DNA from: Rhodovulum robiginosum
GTDB taxonomy: Bacteria; Pseudomonadota; Alphaproteobacteria; Rhodobacterales; Rhodobacteraceae
Direction of reading: 5' to 3'
NCBI RefSeq assembly: GCF_003944755.1
Contig: NZ_RWGU01000049.1
Span: 248,001 to 312,000 of the forward strand
Length of the DNA: 64,000 bases
Below the pieces are notes generated by a model, which did not search any database, was not told the DNA's origin, and saw nothing but the letters and a program-made list of their open reading frames with translations. Below, piece after piece: positions 55,401 through 64,000 of this stretch. The translations under genes and the position numbers were made by a program. Position 1 is the first letter of the stretch. The number at the start of each line of letters is the position of its first letter.

Positions 55401-58076
55401 TCACCGCTTCGTCCAGGCAAGAAAGACCTGGCCCATGACAAGGGGCAGGAAACTCATGCCGATTGCCACGCCCAGTCCGGCGCCGCCCGGCGCCGGCAGC
55501 GACAGCAGGGCCGACAGGCCCGGCAAGACCAGCGCAAGCGCGATCAGGCCCAGGCAAAACGCCAGCGCGCCCCAGACATAGGCGTTGGCCGTGACGTCGT
55601 TCCGGATCGGATCGGCCGCTGGGCTGCGCATGTTGAAGACGTTCCAAAGCTGCGCCAGCCCGAGCGTCAGAAAGGCCACCGTCACGGCCCGCCCTGCATC
55701 GAGGCCGAGGCCGAACAGCGCGATGCCGAAGGCGCCCAGCGTCGCCAGCGTGATCGCCACGCCAAGTACCCCGATCAGCACCCAGCGCGGGCGGTCGACA
55801 ATCTGCTCTTCCGGGTCACGCGGCGGTGCGCGCATGATCTTTCCGTCGCCGCGGCCCAGTCCCAGGGCAAAGGCCGGGAACACGTCGGTGACAAGGTTCA
55901 GGAAGAGGATCTGAAGCGGCAGGAGCGGCGCGGGCAAGCCGGCGCCCACCGCCAGCGCGACCACCAGGACCTCGCTGAGGTTGCACGACATCAGGTAGAC
56001 CACGAAGGCCCGGATATTGCCGAAGATCACCCGGCCCTGGCGCATCGCCACGATGATCGTGCCGAAGGCGTCGTCCTTCAGCACCATGTCGGCGGCCTCG
56101 CGCGCGACCTGCGTGCCGCGCTGGCCCATGGCGATGCCGATATCGGCCTTTTTCAGGGCGGGCGCGTCGTTCACGCCGTCCCCGGTCATCGCCACAACGT
56201 GGCCCGCGTCCTGGTAGATCCTGACCAGCGACAGCTTGGTCTCGGGGTCGACGCGGGCGAAAACGTCGGCAGCGAGGATGCGGTCGCGGGTCGCGTCGTC
56301 CGGCGCCGCGGGGTCGAGGCCGCGCAGCTCTCGCCCCTCGATCACCCTCAGCGCCCCGTCGCCCAGCCCGGCATGGCGTGCGATGGTTTGCGCCGTGTCG
56401 GCGTGGTCGCCGGTCAGCATGATCACCCGGACCCCGGCGGACCGGCAGGCGTCGATGGCCTCGCGCACCGTGCCGCGAAGCGGGTCGAGCAGGCAGACGA
56501 GGCCGACAAGCGTCAGGCCGTCATAGGGGTCGTCCTCGTCGCCCGGTGCCCGTTTGAATGCCAGCGCCAGCAGCCGCAACCCCTCTTTTGCAGCCCCGGC
56601 ATTGCGGGCCGCCCAGTCGGCCCGTCCCGCATCGCCCAGCGGGCGTGGACCCTCGGGGCCGAGTTCGGTCCGGCAAAGCGGGATCACGGATTCGGGCGCG
56701 CCCTTCACGGCATAGACGTGATCCTCGCCGGCGGCGTGGACCGTCGCCATCATCTGGCGGTCGGGGTCGAAGGCATGCTCGCGCACCTCGGCACAACGTT
56801 CGAGCAGCCGCGCGCGCGACATCCCGGCGTCGTCGGCGGCGGACAGCAGTGCAACCTCCATCGGGTCGCCGGCCGGCGCTGCCTGGGGCCCGTCGCCGAG
56901 GGCCGCGTTGTTGCACAGCGCCCCGATCCGCAGCGCCCAGGCCAGGCGCGCGTCGGAGTCCGGCGTCGGGGCGGTGCCATCGGCGGTAAACCGCAGCCTG
57001 CCGTCGTCGCGCGTGGCCTCGACATCCGCCCCGGCCAGCAGGTAGCGCACCGCTGTCATGCGGTTCTCGGTCAGGGTGCCGGTCTTGTCGGTGAGGATCA
57101 GCGTCGTCGCCCCCAGCGTCTCGACCGAGGACAGCCGGGTGATCAATGCGTTGCGCCGCGCCATGCGCCACATGCCGCGCGCCAGGCTCAGCGTCGCCAC
57201 GACCGGCAGGCCCTCTGGCACCGCCGCCACCGCCAGCGCGACGCCGGTCTGGAACATGTCGGCCCAATCGTGGCCGCGCAGCACGCCCAGCGCCATGGTC
57301 GCCGCCGCCAGCGCAAGCGTCAGCCAGACCAGCCTGTGGCCCAGCCGGTCGAGCCGGCGTTCCAGCGGCGCGGCCGCGCCCTCGGCGCTTTGTGCGAGGT
57401 CGCTGATCCGGCCCAGTTCGCTGTCCATGCCGGTGGCCACGACGACGCCCTCGCCCGCGCCCCGGGTGATCGCGGTGCCCTTGTAGGCCATCGCCGGGCG
57501 GTCGCCGAGCGCAGCATCCGCGGGACCGGGCGCGCAGCCCTTGGGCACCGGCGCGGACTCGCCGGTGAGAACCGACTCGTCGCAGTGCAGATTCGAGGCT
57601 TGCGTGAGCCGCAGATCGACGGTCACCACATCGCCCGCCTCCAGCACCACGATGTCGCCCGGCACCAACTCGCGGGCGTCGACCATCCGCTCGGCGTCGC
57701 CGCGGCGCACGCGGGTGCGCACCTCGGCGATCTTCAACAGCGCTTCCATCGAGCGCGCGGCGCGCAACTCGGTGGAAAAACCGATCGCGCCGTTGATCAG
57801 AAGGACGACGACGATGGCCAGCCCCTCGACCGTATCCCCGAGGAAAAACGACATCGCGGCCGCCGCGGCCAACAGCCAGACGATGAAGCTCTCGAACTGG
57901 TGCAGCAGGATCGTGAGCAGACCCTTCTTGCGCTGCTGCCGCAGCTTGTTCGGGCCGAGCTTGCGCAGACGGGCAGCCGCCTCGGCCTGGGCGAGCCCCG
58001 ATCGCAGGTCCGTCCGAAGCGTTGCGGCGACCTTGTCGATCTCATGTGCATGGGCGTCCGCGATGAGCCTGGCCAC
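55401..58076 (-). CDS. P-type cation-transporting ATPase (P2, Ca2+/Na+-type)
   Basis: ATP-driven cation pump of 891 residues. N-terminal cation-ATPase domain (about 10-75), TGES at 171-174, the helix-4 motif VPEGLP (287-291), the phosphorylated Asp330 in DKTGTLTEN, KGAPE, and the hinge TGDGVNDAPALKKADIG; four helices close the protein. PEGL in helix 4 is typical of Ca2+ and Na+/K+ pumps, not heavy-metal types. Start is GTG with AGGGGAA upstream. It precedes the PEBP/HPF/N-ATPase genes on the same strand, consistent with ion homeostasis, but the FNR-like box lies after it. Confidence 0.88.
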   Translation of the reverse strand: MARLIADAHAHEIDKVAATLRTDLRSGLAQAEAAARLRKLGPNKLRQQRKKGLLTILLHQFESFIVWLLAAAAAMSFFLGDTVEGLAIVVVLLINGAIGFSTELRAARSMEALLKIAEVRTRVRRGDAERMVDARELVPGDIVVLEAGDVVTVDLRLTQASNLHCDESVLTGESAPVPKGCAPGPADAALGDRPAMAYKGTAITRGAGEGVVVATGMDSELGRISDLAQSAEGAAAPLERRLDRLGHRLVWLTLALAAATMALGVLRGHDWADMFQTGVALAVAAVPEGLPVVATLSLARGMWRMARRNALITRLSSVETLGATTLILTDKTGTLTENRMTAVRYLLAGADVEATRDDGRLRFTADGTAPTPDSDARLAWALRIGALCNNAALGDGPQAAPAGDPMEVALLSAADDAGMSRARLLERCAEVREHAFDPDRQMMATVHAAGEDHVYAVKGAPESVIPLCRTELGPEGPRPLGDAGRADWAARNAGAAKEGLRLLALAFKRAPGDEDDPYDGLTLVGLVCLLDPLRGTVREAIDACRSAGVRVIMLTGDHADTAQTIARHAGLGDGALRVIEGRELRGLDPAAPDDATRDRILAADVFARVDPETKLSLVRIYQDAGHVVAMTGDGVNDAPALKKADIGIAMGQRGTQVAREAADMVLKDDAFGTIIVAMRQGRVIFGNIRAFVVYLMSCNLSEVLVVALAVGAGLPAPLLPLQILFLNLVTDVFPAFALGLGRGDGKIMRAPPRDPEEQIVDRPRWVLIGVLGVAITLATLGAFGIALFGLGLDAGRAVTVAFLTLGLAQLWNVFNMRSPAADPIRNDVTANAYVWGALAFCLGLIALALVLPGLSALLSLPAPGGAGLGVAIGMSFLPLVMGQVFLAWTKR

Positions 58077-58362
58077 GTGTTCCCCTATCGGTCCCGGCGT
58101 GCGGTGGCGCCCCCACGCACTGTACTCGCGCCGGCCATGCCGCGCGCCCTAATCGGAATCGAGCCGCGACCGGATGCGCCCGGACTGCCGGAGAGGTACT
58201 CGAAGACGACCGGTTTAGCCAAGGCGCGCCGCGTCATTCGGAAGCAAGTTTCGTCGTTCCCACATCCATCGAGACGCGCGTCGGCGGTGCCGCGGATCAC
58301 GTCCGGCATGCCGCAGTCCGCGCGCGGCGCCTGCAGTTTTCGACATCTTATAAGTGAAAAAA
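58077..58362. other. 286-bp intergenic region between P-type ATPase and tRNA-Gln
   Basis: Upstream region of the P-type ATPase gene on the minus strand. A T6 run lies directly after the tRNA CCA end (58357-58362) and may terminate the tRNA transcript. No FNR box, no clear promoter pair and no convincing gene were found. Confidence 0.5.
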
Positions 58363-58437
58363 TGGCTGGGGTGGTAGGATTCGAACCTACGATACACGGT
58401 ACCAAAAACCGCTGCCTTACCACTTGGCTACACCCCA
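58363..58437 (-). tRNA. tRNA-Gln (anticodon TTG)
   Basis: A 75-nt gene including an encoded 3' CCA (58363-58365). Acceptor stem TGGGGTG/CACCCCA, D arm GCC-AAGTGGTAA-GGC, anticodon stem GCGGT/ACCGT with a TTTTGGT loop (anticodon at 58403-58405), and T arm with GGTTCGAATCC. Reads CAA and, by wobble, CAG glutamine codons. It has its own promoter just downstream of the kdsA terminator. Confidence 0.97.
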
Positions 58438-58449
58438 ACGGTGGCGAGC

Positions 58450-58478
58450 TAAATACGCTGACGGGCGCGGCGCTTCAA
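58450..58478 (-). promoter_or_regulatory. Promoter of tRNA-Gln
   Basis: TTGAAG (58478-58473) and TATTTA (58455-58450) on the minus strand with 17-bp spacing; transcription would start about 6 nt before the tRNA 5' end. Confidence 0.55.
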
Positions 58479-58490
58479 GACCGAAATGGC

Positions 58491-58518
58491 AAAAAAAGGC
58501 GTGCCGCGGGGGCGCCTT
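58491..58518 (-). terminator. Intrinsic terminator after kdsA
   Basis: Minus strand: AAGGCG ... CGCCTT stem with a GC-rich inner loop, followed by seven T residues. It begins 1 nt after the kdsA stop and is the clearest rho-independent terminator in the window, ending the capsule operon before the tRNA promoter. Confidence 0.75.
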
Positions 58519-58519
58519 G

Positions 58520-59353
58520 TCACAGCCGGATCGGGTCGGTCTTGGCGAGCCGGTCGAAGGCCATGAGCGAGGCCACGAGGGCGGGCATCCGGTCGAGCGG
58601 CACCATGTTGGGCCCGTCCGAGGGGGCGGTGTCCGGCGCTTCGTGGGTTTCGATGAAGACCGCGGCGATGCCGAGGCTGACCGCGGCGCGCGCCATCACC
58701 GGGGCGAATTCGCGCTGGCCGCCGCTGGCGCCGCCCTGGCCGCCGGGCTGCTGCACCGAATGGGTGGCGTCCATCACCACCGGCCAGCCGGTCTGCATCA
58801 TCCGGGGCAGGGCGCGCATGTCGGCCACAAGGGTGTTGTAGCCGAACGAGGTGCCGCGCTCGGTCAGCAGGATCCGGGCATTGCCGGTCGTTTCCAGCTT
58901 GGCTACCACGTTGTCCATGTCCCACGGCGCGAGGAACTGGCCCTTCTTCACGTTCACCGCGGCCTTGGTGGCGCCTGCGGCCAGCAACAGGTCGGTCTGT
59001 CGGCACAGGAAGGCGGGGATCTGCAGGATATCGGCCACTTCGGCCACGGGCGCGCATTGGGCGGCCTCGTGGATGTCGGTCAGTACCGGCACGCCAAGCT
59101 CGGATTTCACCCTGTCCAGCATCTCCAGCCCGGCGGCCATGCCGACCCCGCGCTTGCCCGAGAGCGAGGTGCGGTTGGCCTTGTCGAAGCTGGCCTTGAA
59201 GACATAGCCGGCGCCGGCCGCGTCGCAGGCGGATTTCATCGCGCGCGCGATGGTCAGCGCGTGCTCTGCGCTTTCCAGCTGGCAGGGCCCGGCGATGACG
59301 GTGAGCGGGCGATCGTTGCCGACGGTCAGCCCGCCGATGGGTACGTCTTTCAT
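58520..59353 (-). CDS. kdsA: 3-deoxy-8-phosphooctulonate (KDO-8-P) synthase
   Basis: Condenses PEP with arabinose-5-phosphate to KDO-8-phosphate; 277 residues, typical length. Motifs: [72 protein letters not shown] and [13 protein letters not shown]. The Cys in PAFLCRQ is a common but non-essential metal-site position. It follows kpsE by 1 nt; KDO is needed for both LPS and the poly-KDO linker of group 2-type capsules, which explains the operon. Confidence 0.95.
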   Translation of the reverse strand: MKDVPIGGLTVGNDRPLTVIAGPCQLESAEHALTIARAMKSACDAAGAGYVFKASFDKANRTSLSGKRGVGMAAGLEMLDRVKSELGVPVLTDIHEAAQCAPVAEVADILQIPAFLCRQTDLLLAAGATKAAVNVKKGQFLAPWDMDNVVAKLETTGNARILLTERGTSFGYNTLVADMRALPRMMQTGWPVVMDATHSVQQPGGQGGASGGQREFAPVMARAAVSLGIAAVFIETHEAPDTAPSDGPNMVPLDRMPALVASLMAFDRLAKTDPIRL

Positions 59354-59354
59354 G

Positions 59355-61046
59355 TCAGGCAGAGACCTGTTCGCGCAGGATGGAGGCAGTCAGCGACACC
59401 ATCAGGTATATCCCGCCGAAGATCAGGAAGGCCAGTGCCGTATTCTCGAACGCGCGCGGATAGGTGGGATCGTCCGGGGCCACCGGCGTGACGCCGAGCG
59501 AGAGGTAGCGCACCTGGCGGTTGGCCTCGATCCGCGCGGTTTCGAGCTGTTGCAGCGCCTGTTGCAGCAAGAGCTGCCGATTGGCAAGATCGGCCTCGGC
59601 GATCCTGAGTTCGGCCGAGACGCGCGCCAGCGACTCGCCGCCCGTGCCGCTTTCGGTCATCGAGGAGCGCAGCTCGGATACCAGCGCCTCAAGCCGGCGG
59701 ATATCGCCCTGCACACCGGCCACGCGGGCCTGGTTGGGCCGCGTGTTGTCGAGCAACTGCTGGAGTTGCAGCCGCTTTTCGCGCAGCTGGGTTTCGAAGG
59801 TGGAAATCTGGCCCATCAGCGCGCTGGTTTCCGTGGCGGGGTCCAGCACGCCGAGCCTTTCCTGAAGGTCGAGCACGCGCCGCTGCGCGTCTTCGACCTT
59901 TTGTTCGGACTCGCGGAAGCTCTCGCGCGCCCCGGCCATCTGGTCTTCGCGCAGGCGCTGGGTCAACCCGTCGACCCGCTGCTCGGCGTAAGAGATCAGC
60001 GCATTGGAAAACGCCTGGCTGGTCTCGGGGTCGGCGGCCACAACCTCCATTTTCAGAATGCCCTCAGTCGGATCGTAGCCGATCTTCACGTTGCGCTGGT
60101 ACACCTTGTAGGCGGTTTCGCTGCTGGCGTCGGCGGGCAGGCGTTGGATCGGGTCGATGAATTCCTGCGTGAAATGGCCCTTGAAACCGAGATCGGCGTT
60201 GAGCCTCTGCATCGCGTCGCGCGATTGCAGATAGCTTTGCACCGCGATCGAGTCCTGCTGCACGGCCAGCCCGGTGCCGGCGAACATGCCGCCGAGGCCG
60301 CCGGCCGAGGGGGCGTCGGCCTGCTGGATGACGAATTCCGACTTGGTGGCGTACATCGGCGTGGCCATGGAGAAATAGTAGTAACCCGCCAGGATCGTGG
60401 GCAGCGCCACGAAGGCGAACAGGCGCAGCGTCAGCATCGCCATGGCGCGGCGCCGGCGGCGGGCGAGGTCTTTCTGGATGCGGCGGATCTCGGTTAGGCG
60501 GGTGGCTTCGCCCTGCACCTCGGTCGAGGGCAGGTTGACGGGGCGCGTCGCGGGCAGGGTGCGGGGCAGTTGCGGCTGTTGCGGCCGGTCCTGCGGGCCC
60601 TCGCCGACGACGAGTTCGAGCATCTGCGAATGCTGGAACGGGTCCACCCCCTGGCGGCGCAAGAGGCGCACCGCGTCGTAGTCCGAGGTGGGGGCAAGCC
60701 CGTGCTTGTGCGCGATGCGGCGGGCCATGCGCAACTGGCGGCCTGTCAGCCCCTCCTTGCGGATCGCGTCGATCGCCTCGTCGGTGCGCAGGTCGGTTTG
60801 CTGCGCGACCGCGGTTGCGGCGGTGCCGGGCGCGGTGGGCTCGGGCGCAGCGGTGCCGGGCCCAGCGGTGCCGCGCGCGGCGGTTTGGGGTGCGGCGGGT
60901 TCGGGTGCGGCAGCCGCGTTGGCCGGCGCGGCCGCGGCGATCCGGGGCGCCTCGACCTTGGGCGGCAGCGCGGCGCGCGACCGGCCCTGGCTCAACGCGG
61001 CGCTGCGGCGGATGCGGAATTTCTTGGCCTTAGGCTTGGTAGTCAT
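59355..61046 (-). CDS. Capsule polysaccharide export inner-membrane protein (KpsE-like)
   Basis: PCP-family protein of about 563 residues that links the ABC exporter to the outer membrane. The N-terminal 150 residues are basic then Ala/Pro-rich and probably disordered; a helix follows at about 205-225 ([21 protein letters not shown]). A long periplasmic coiled coil (about 330-500) and a second helix near the C terminus ([19 protein letters not shown]) complete the KpsE/BexC pattern. The ATG at 61046 overlaps the ATPase gene by 17 nt. The extended cytoplasmic N terminus is longer than in E. coli KpsE. No kpsM gene is in the window. Confidence 0.84.
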   Translation of the reverse strand: MTTKPKAKKFRIRRSAALSQGRSRAALPPKVEAPRIAAAAPANAAAAPEPAAPQTAARGTAGPGTAAPEPTAPGTAATAVAQQTDLRTDEAIDAIRKEGLTGRQLRMARRIAHKHGLAPTSDYDAVRLLRRQGVDPFQHSQMLELVVGEGPQDRPQQPQLPRTLPATRPVNLPSTEVQGEATRLTEIRRIQKDLARRRRRAMAMLTLRLFAFVALPTILAGYYYFSMATPMYATKSEFVIQQADAPSAGGLGGMFAGTGLAVQQDSIAVQSYLQSRDAMQRLNADLGFKGHFTQEFIDPIQRLPADASSETAYKVYQRNVKIGYDPTEGILKMEVVAADPETSQAFSNALISYAEQRVDGLTQRLREDQMAGARESFRESEQKVEDAQRRVLDLQERLGVLDPATETSALMGQISTFETQLREKRLQLQQLLDNTRPNQARVAGVQGDIRRLEALVSELRSSMTESGTGGESLARVSAELRIAEADLANRQLLLQQALQQLETARIEANRQVRYLSLGVTPVAPDDPTYPRAFENTALAFLIFGGIYLMVSLTASILREQVSA

Positions 61047-61683
61047 AGAGCCGCTTCGCCTCTTCCAAAGTGTCGAACATGAAAATCTGTCCATCGCGCA
61101 GCACTGCGGCCGAGCGACAGAATTTTTCCAGCGTGGCCGCCTGGTGCGAAACGACCACCACCGTGGTCGTCTCCAGCCGCTCGCGCAGGATCGCGCCGGC
61201 CTTGCGGTTGAATTCCACGTCGGTGGTGGCCGGCATCCCCTCGTCGATCAGGTAGATGTCGAAATCGAGCGCCAGCATCAGCGCAAAGGTAAAGCGCGCG
61301 CGCATGCCTGTCGAATAGGTCCCGACCGGCATGTCGAAATACTCCTCGATCCCGCACAGCCAGCGCGCGAACGCTTCGACGTAATCGGGGTCGAGCCCGT
61401 AGAGGCGCGCGATGTAGCGGGCGTTTTCGGTGCCGGTGTGGCGGTTGACCACGCCCCCCATGAAGCCCAGCGGGAACGAGATGCGGCAGGTGCGGGTGAT
61501 CTCGCCCTCGTCGGGTTTTTCCAGCCCCGCCATCATGTTGATCAGCGTCGTCTTGCCGGTGCCGTTGGGCGCCAGAATGCCAAGCGAATGACCGAGCTCG
61601 ACGCGAAAGGACACCCTGTCGAGGATGATCTTGCGCTGCTTGCCGGTCCAGAAGGACTTACTGACTTCGCTGAACTCGAGCAT
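61030..61683 (-). CDS. Capsule export ABC transporter ATP-binding protein (KpsT-like)
   Basis: ATPase of 217 residues of the polysaccharide-export ABC family. Walker A LGILAPNGTGKTTLINM, signature YSTGMRARFTFAL, Walker B FDIYLIDEGMPATTD and switch VVVSHQA. Short and without a C-terminal glycan-binding domain, so it fits group 2-type capsule export. First gene of kpsT-kpsE-kdsA. Confidence 0.9.
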   Translation of the reverse strand: MLEFSEVSKSFWTGKQRKIILDRVSFRVELGHSLGILAPNGTGKTTLINMMAGLEKPDEGEITRTCRISFPLGFMGGVVNRHTGTENARYIARLYGLDPDYVEAFARWLCGIEEYFDMPVGTYSTGMRARFTFALMLALDFDIYLIDEGMPATTDVEFNRKAGAILRERLETTTVVVVSHQAATLEKFCRSAAVLRDGQIFMFDTLEEAKRLYDYQA

Positions 61684-61775
61684 TCACTGGTCCCGATACT
61701 GCCGCAGGTCGCGCCCGTCCGGGATGTCGGGCGGACTTTTCGATTGTCGGCAGGCTATTCATCCATTGGGACTAT

Positions 61776-61805
61776 ATTATGTCGCCGTCTACGGCTGATT
61801 GACAA
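61776..61805 (-). promoter_or_regulatory. Promoter of the kpsT-kpsE-kdsA operon
   Basis: Minus strand TTGTCA (61805-61800) and CATAAT (61781-61776), spacing 18 bp; start near 61769, giving a leader of about 86 nt before kpsT. The -10 area is unusually AT-rich for this DNA. Confidence 0.5.
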
Positions 61806-61891
61806 CGTTCCCGGCAACAATCGGGCCATTACATGGCGCTGTCGAAGAAGTGAGGCGAGGCTGCACCCGCCGGTGCCCGCCGATTGGCCGG

Positions 61892-63169
61892 TCAGGCGCG
61901 CTGTTTTCGCACCCCGACCGCCCGGCCGGCGGCGATGGCGATCAGCGCCGCGCCAAAGCTGAAGAGCGCGCCCATCTTGGCTGCATCCTGTATCCGGATG
62001 CCCTCGATCGTGGCGCTGCCGTCGAAGGCGACCGATGCGATGAAGATCGACACGGTAAAGCCGATCGCGGCGACGCAGCCCACCACGAAGAGATCGGCCA
62101 TGCGCATTCCCACGGGCAGGCCCAGCCGCAGCGGGCGTGCCGCCACCCAGCCGAACAGCAGAACGCCCGCGGGCTTGCCGATCAGCAGGCCCGCCAGAAC
62201 CAGCCAGGTGGGCGTGCCGATCGACGAAAACTCGACCCCCGCGTTGAGCAGGCCGAAGAAGAACAGGATCACCTCGACCGGGTGTTTCAGCAAACGCTGG
62301 ATATGGTTCAAAAGGTCGGTGAGGTATTGCTCGGCCTCGGCGAAGATGCCGAACGCCCGGTCGGCATGGGGGATCGCCGGCACCACGGGCAAAAGGCCCA
62401 GCGCCGGGTGCAGCCCGCTTTCCTGAAAGCCGTACCAACTGGCCGCGCCGGCGGCGAGATAGGGCCAGAAGGACAGGTATTTGCGTACCCAGCTCGAATT
62501 CGGGCGCGCCTGGTCGCCCCTGTCCAGTATCCGGGGCAGCCAGTTGAACAGGACGAACACCGCCGCCGAGGCGCCCGCCGACAGCAGCAGCCATACCGGT
62601 GCCAGCGCGCCCGAGGGGTAAAAGACCGCCAGGATGAAGAGGCCCGCCGCGTCGTCGGCGATGGCCAGCAACAGCAGGAACCGCACCGCCGGGTGCCCGG
62701 CGCCGAACACGATGCGCCCCACGATATAGGAAAAGGCGATGTCGGTCGCCGTGGGGACCGCCCAGCCCTTGGCCACGGCGTCGTAGGTGTCCGAGCCCAG
62801 GATCGCGGCGAGCCCCAGATAGACGACGACCGGGCCGGCCATGCCGCCCAGCGTGGCGATCAGCGGCGTGGCGGCCTTCTTGCCGCGCAGCGCGCCGTTT
62901 CGCAGGATCACCGCCTCCCACACCTCCTTTGCGGCGACGGCGAAGAAAAATGCCATCAGCACGTCATTGACGAGGTAGTGGAGCGTCAGGGTGCGGTAGA
63001 TCTGGCCGTTCACCTCGTGGGCGTGGCCGATAATGGCATTGTCGAGCAGCACGAACTCGACAACGTCGTGGTACGAATTGGGGTGGATGTTGACCCAGAC
63101 CAGGGCCGTCACCGCCCCGCCGATCAGGAGCAGCGAGTAATTGGTAACGAAATTCCAGACCCGATACAT
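61892..63169 (-). CDS. nhaA: Na+/H+ antiporter NhaA
   Basis: Membrane antiporter of about 425 residues that exports Na+ in exchange for H+. WAVPTATDIAFSY and LLLLAIADDAAGLFI carry the paired aspartates of NhaA; helices number about 12. The ATG at 63169 starts the first family-like residues (MYRVWNF); the frame is open upstream without similarity. A stem-loop lies just before its ribosome site. Na+ export fits a cell that also owns an N-type ATPase, though the two are not in one operon. Confidence 0.88.
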   Translation of the reverse strand: MYRVWNFVTNYSLLLIGGAVTALVWVNIHPNSYHDVVEFVLLDNAIIGHAHEVNGQIYRTLTLHYLVNDVLMAFFFAVAAKEVWEAVILRNGALRGKKAATPLIATLGGMAGPVVVYLGLAAILGSDTYDAVAKGWAVPTATDIAFSYIVGRIVFGAGHPAVRFLLLLAIADDAAGLFILAVFYPSGALAPVWLLLSAGASAAVFVLFNWLPRILDRGDQARPNSSWVRKYLSFWPYLAAGAASWYGFQESGLHPALGLLPVVPAIPHADRAFGIFAEAEQYLTDLLNHIQRLLKHPVEVILFFFGLLNAGVEFSSIGTPTWLVLAGLLIGKPAGVLLFGWVAARPLRLGLPVGMRMADLFVVGCVAAIGFTVSIFIASVAFDGSATIEGIRIQDAAKMGALFSFGAALIAIAAGRAVGVRKQRA

Positions 63170-63181
63170 GCCCGACCATCC

Positions 63182-63208
63182 CCAACCGGCATCATTTTTC
63201 CCGGTTGG
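63182..63208 (-). promoter_or_regulatory. Stem-loop directly upstream of the nhaA ribosome site
   Basis: Perfect 8-bp stem CCAACCGG / CCGGTTGG with an 11-nt loop ending 12 nt before the nhaA ATG. The 3' arm abuts the GGATGG ribosome site, so folding could limit access. It may alternatively be the end structure of the upstream permease message. Confidence 0.35.
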
Positions 63209-63248
63209 ATAGTCGATCGGCCCGCATGGGGCAACTGCGCCGGGTGCC

Positions 63249-64000
63249 TCATGCGAAGGCGCCCCAGGCCAGCCCCGCCAGCACCGAGCCGACGACCGCG
63301 TAGCCGATATAGGCGGCAAAGACCCGCGGCTTGACCAGCGCCCAGACGGCGACGGCCGCCGGGATGCAGCTGACGCCGCCCGCGATGACGAAGGACATCG
63401 CCGCGCCCGGGCTCATCCCCTGTTGCAGCAGGCTGTCGACCAGCGGCACCGCGGCATAGCCGTTCAGATAGGCCGGCCCGCCGATCACGGCGCCCAGCAG
63501 GACGGGCCGCAGCCCCTCGCCGCCGAGGATCGAGGCCACCGCCTCGGCCGGGACGTAGTGCAGCATCAGCGCCTCGATCATGTAGGCCAGCGCCAGCCAT
63601 TTGCCGAGGAAGAGCGCATTTTCGACCACCGCCGTGCGGAACGTCTGGCGGCGCTCGGCCTCGTGCCAGAATTGCCAGGCCGGGCGGCCGGAAAAGGCCG
63701 GCTTGTCGCCGCAGCCGCAGCCCGAGGACGAACAGCCGCCGCCCCTGGGCCGCAGCGGATCGGAGAAAAGCGCGCTTTGCGACAGCGCGTGGGTGGCAAA
63801 GCCGCCCAGCAGCCCGATAGAGATCGCCGCCCCGGTTTTGGCCACGGCAAACGGTGCGCCCAGCGTGCCCGCGGTGATCAGGAACATCGCCGGGTCCATC
63901 AGCGGCGAGGACAGCCAGAAGGCCATGACCGCCGCCAGCGGCGCGCCCACGGCCAGAAGCGCCGCGATGAAGGGGATCACCTCGCAAGAGCAGAATGGCG
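63249..64000 (-). CDS. UPF0718/DUF318 permease (partial, 5' end outside window)
   Basis: Integral membrane permease of the family that includes ArsP-like exporters. The frame is open to the window edge, and the first visible residues PFCSCEVIPFIAALLAVG form the family signature, so the true start lies beyond 64000. GxSPLMDPAMFLITAGTLG and AVVENALFLGKWLALAYMIEAL follow. A cytoplasmic loop contains GGGCSSSGCGCG, a likely soft-metal site. Substrate is unknown; thiol-rich loops suggest arsenical or metal-complex export. Confidence 0.8.
   Translation of the reverse strand, partial: PFCSCEVIPFIAALLAVGAPLAAVMAFWLSSPLMDPAMFLITAGTLGAPFAVAKTGAAISIGLLGGFATHALSQSALFSDPLRPRGGGCSSSGCGCGDKPAFSGRPAWQFWHEAERRQTFRTAVVENALFLGKWLALAYMIEALMLHYVPAEAVASILGGEGLRPVLLGAVIGGPAYLNGYAAVPLVDSLLQQGMSPGAAMSFVIAGGVSCIPAAVAVWALVKPRVFAAYIGYAVVGSVLAGLAWGAFA

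Noticed and set aside
58363-58437. tRNA-Gln as the attachment site of an integrated element
   Set aside because: No integrase, no repeated tRNA 3' end and only housekeeping-type genes on both sides within the window.
55395-58841. 1148-codon plus-strand open frame
   Set aside because: Antisense to the P-type ATPase and runs through the tRNA-Gln gene; no domain features.
61830-61900. Terminator after nhaA
   Set aside because: No stem followed by a T run could be found downstream of the nhaA stop.

Overview
The window is high-GC DNA, dense with short-gap and overlapping operons and GGAGG-type ribosome sites. Gene content points to an alphaproteobacterium of the Rhodobacteraceae (Roseobacter-like): several TRAP transporters, many GntR/FCD regulators, a malonate mat operon, an N-type ATPase and FnrL-type sites. 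I see no insertion sequence, phage gene, rRNA or CRISPR array; the one RNA gene is tRNA-Gln(TTG) on the minus strand at 58363-58437.

Left part (1-18 kb). A TRAP solute receptor and a serine-glyoxylate-type aminotransferase (minus) face a fused FAD/Fe-S 2-hydroxyacid dehydrogenase and its GntR regulator (plus). Their promoters appear to overlap across one 22-bp near-palindrome. Next come an SDR epimerase and a minus operon dctP-dctQ-dctM plus an isocitrate-lyase-family enzyme. From 11.1 to 17.8 kb lies a polysaccharide locus: a Sel1-repeat secreted protein, a small secreted protein, a GH26-like hydrolase, a cellulose-synthase-like GT2, GalE and UDP-glucuronate decarboxylase.

Middle (18-41 kb). 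A six-gene group 3b-like NiFe hydrogenase operon (beta, a cyclic-nucleotide-domain protein, gamma, small, large, maturation protease) sits behind an FNR box with class II spacing. A GntR regulator then diverges from a long sugar-acid catabolic region (24.3-37.7 kb): two enolase-superfamily dehydratases, an RraA-like protein, a 2-hydroxyacid dehydrogenase, an unrecognised membrane protein, a TRAP receptor, a fused DctQM permease, a 40-residue membrane peptide, an IlvD/Edd dehydratase, a DapA-family lyase and a UxaA/GarD dehydratase. The same 12-bp operator (CTAATATATTAG) occurs beside the regulator and upstream of the TRAP genes. After a histidine phosphatase there are two 5'-truncated pseudogenes joined head to head (deaminase and polysaccharide deacetylase) and an intact ureohydrolase.

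Right part (40.7-64 kb). A complete malonate module (matR, TRAP matPQM, malonyl-CoA decarboxylase, malonyl-CoA synthetase) is followed, convergently, by an N-ATPase operon atpDCQRBEFAG. This is preceded by a ribosome-hibernation/cold-shock fusion gene and a PEBP gene behind a second FNR-like box, then by a P-type cation ATPase. Beyond tRNA-Gln are kdsA and capsule export genes (kpsT, kpsE), an NhaA antiporter and a permease that runs off the window.

Overall the window combines organic-acid scavenging (at least three TRAP systems, each coupled to catabolic enzymes), surface polysaccharide synthesis, and two oxygen-responsive energy modules (hydrogenase and N-ATPase). Functional statements rest on motifs and gene context only; no database search was run.
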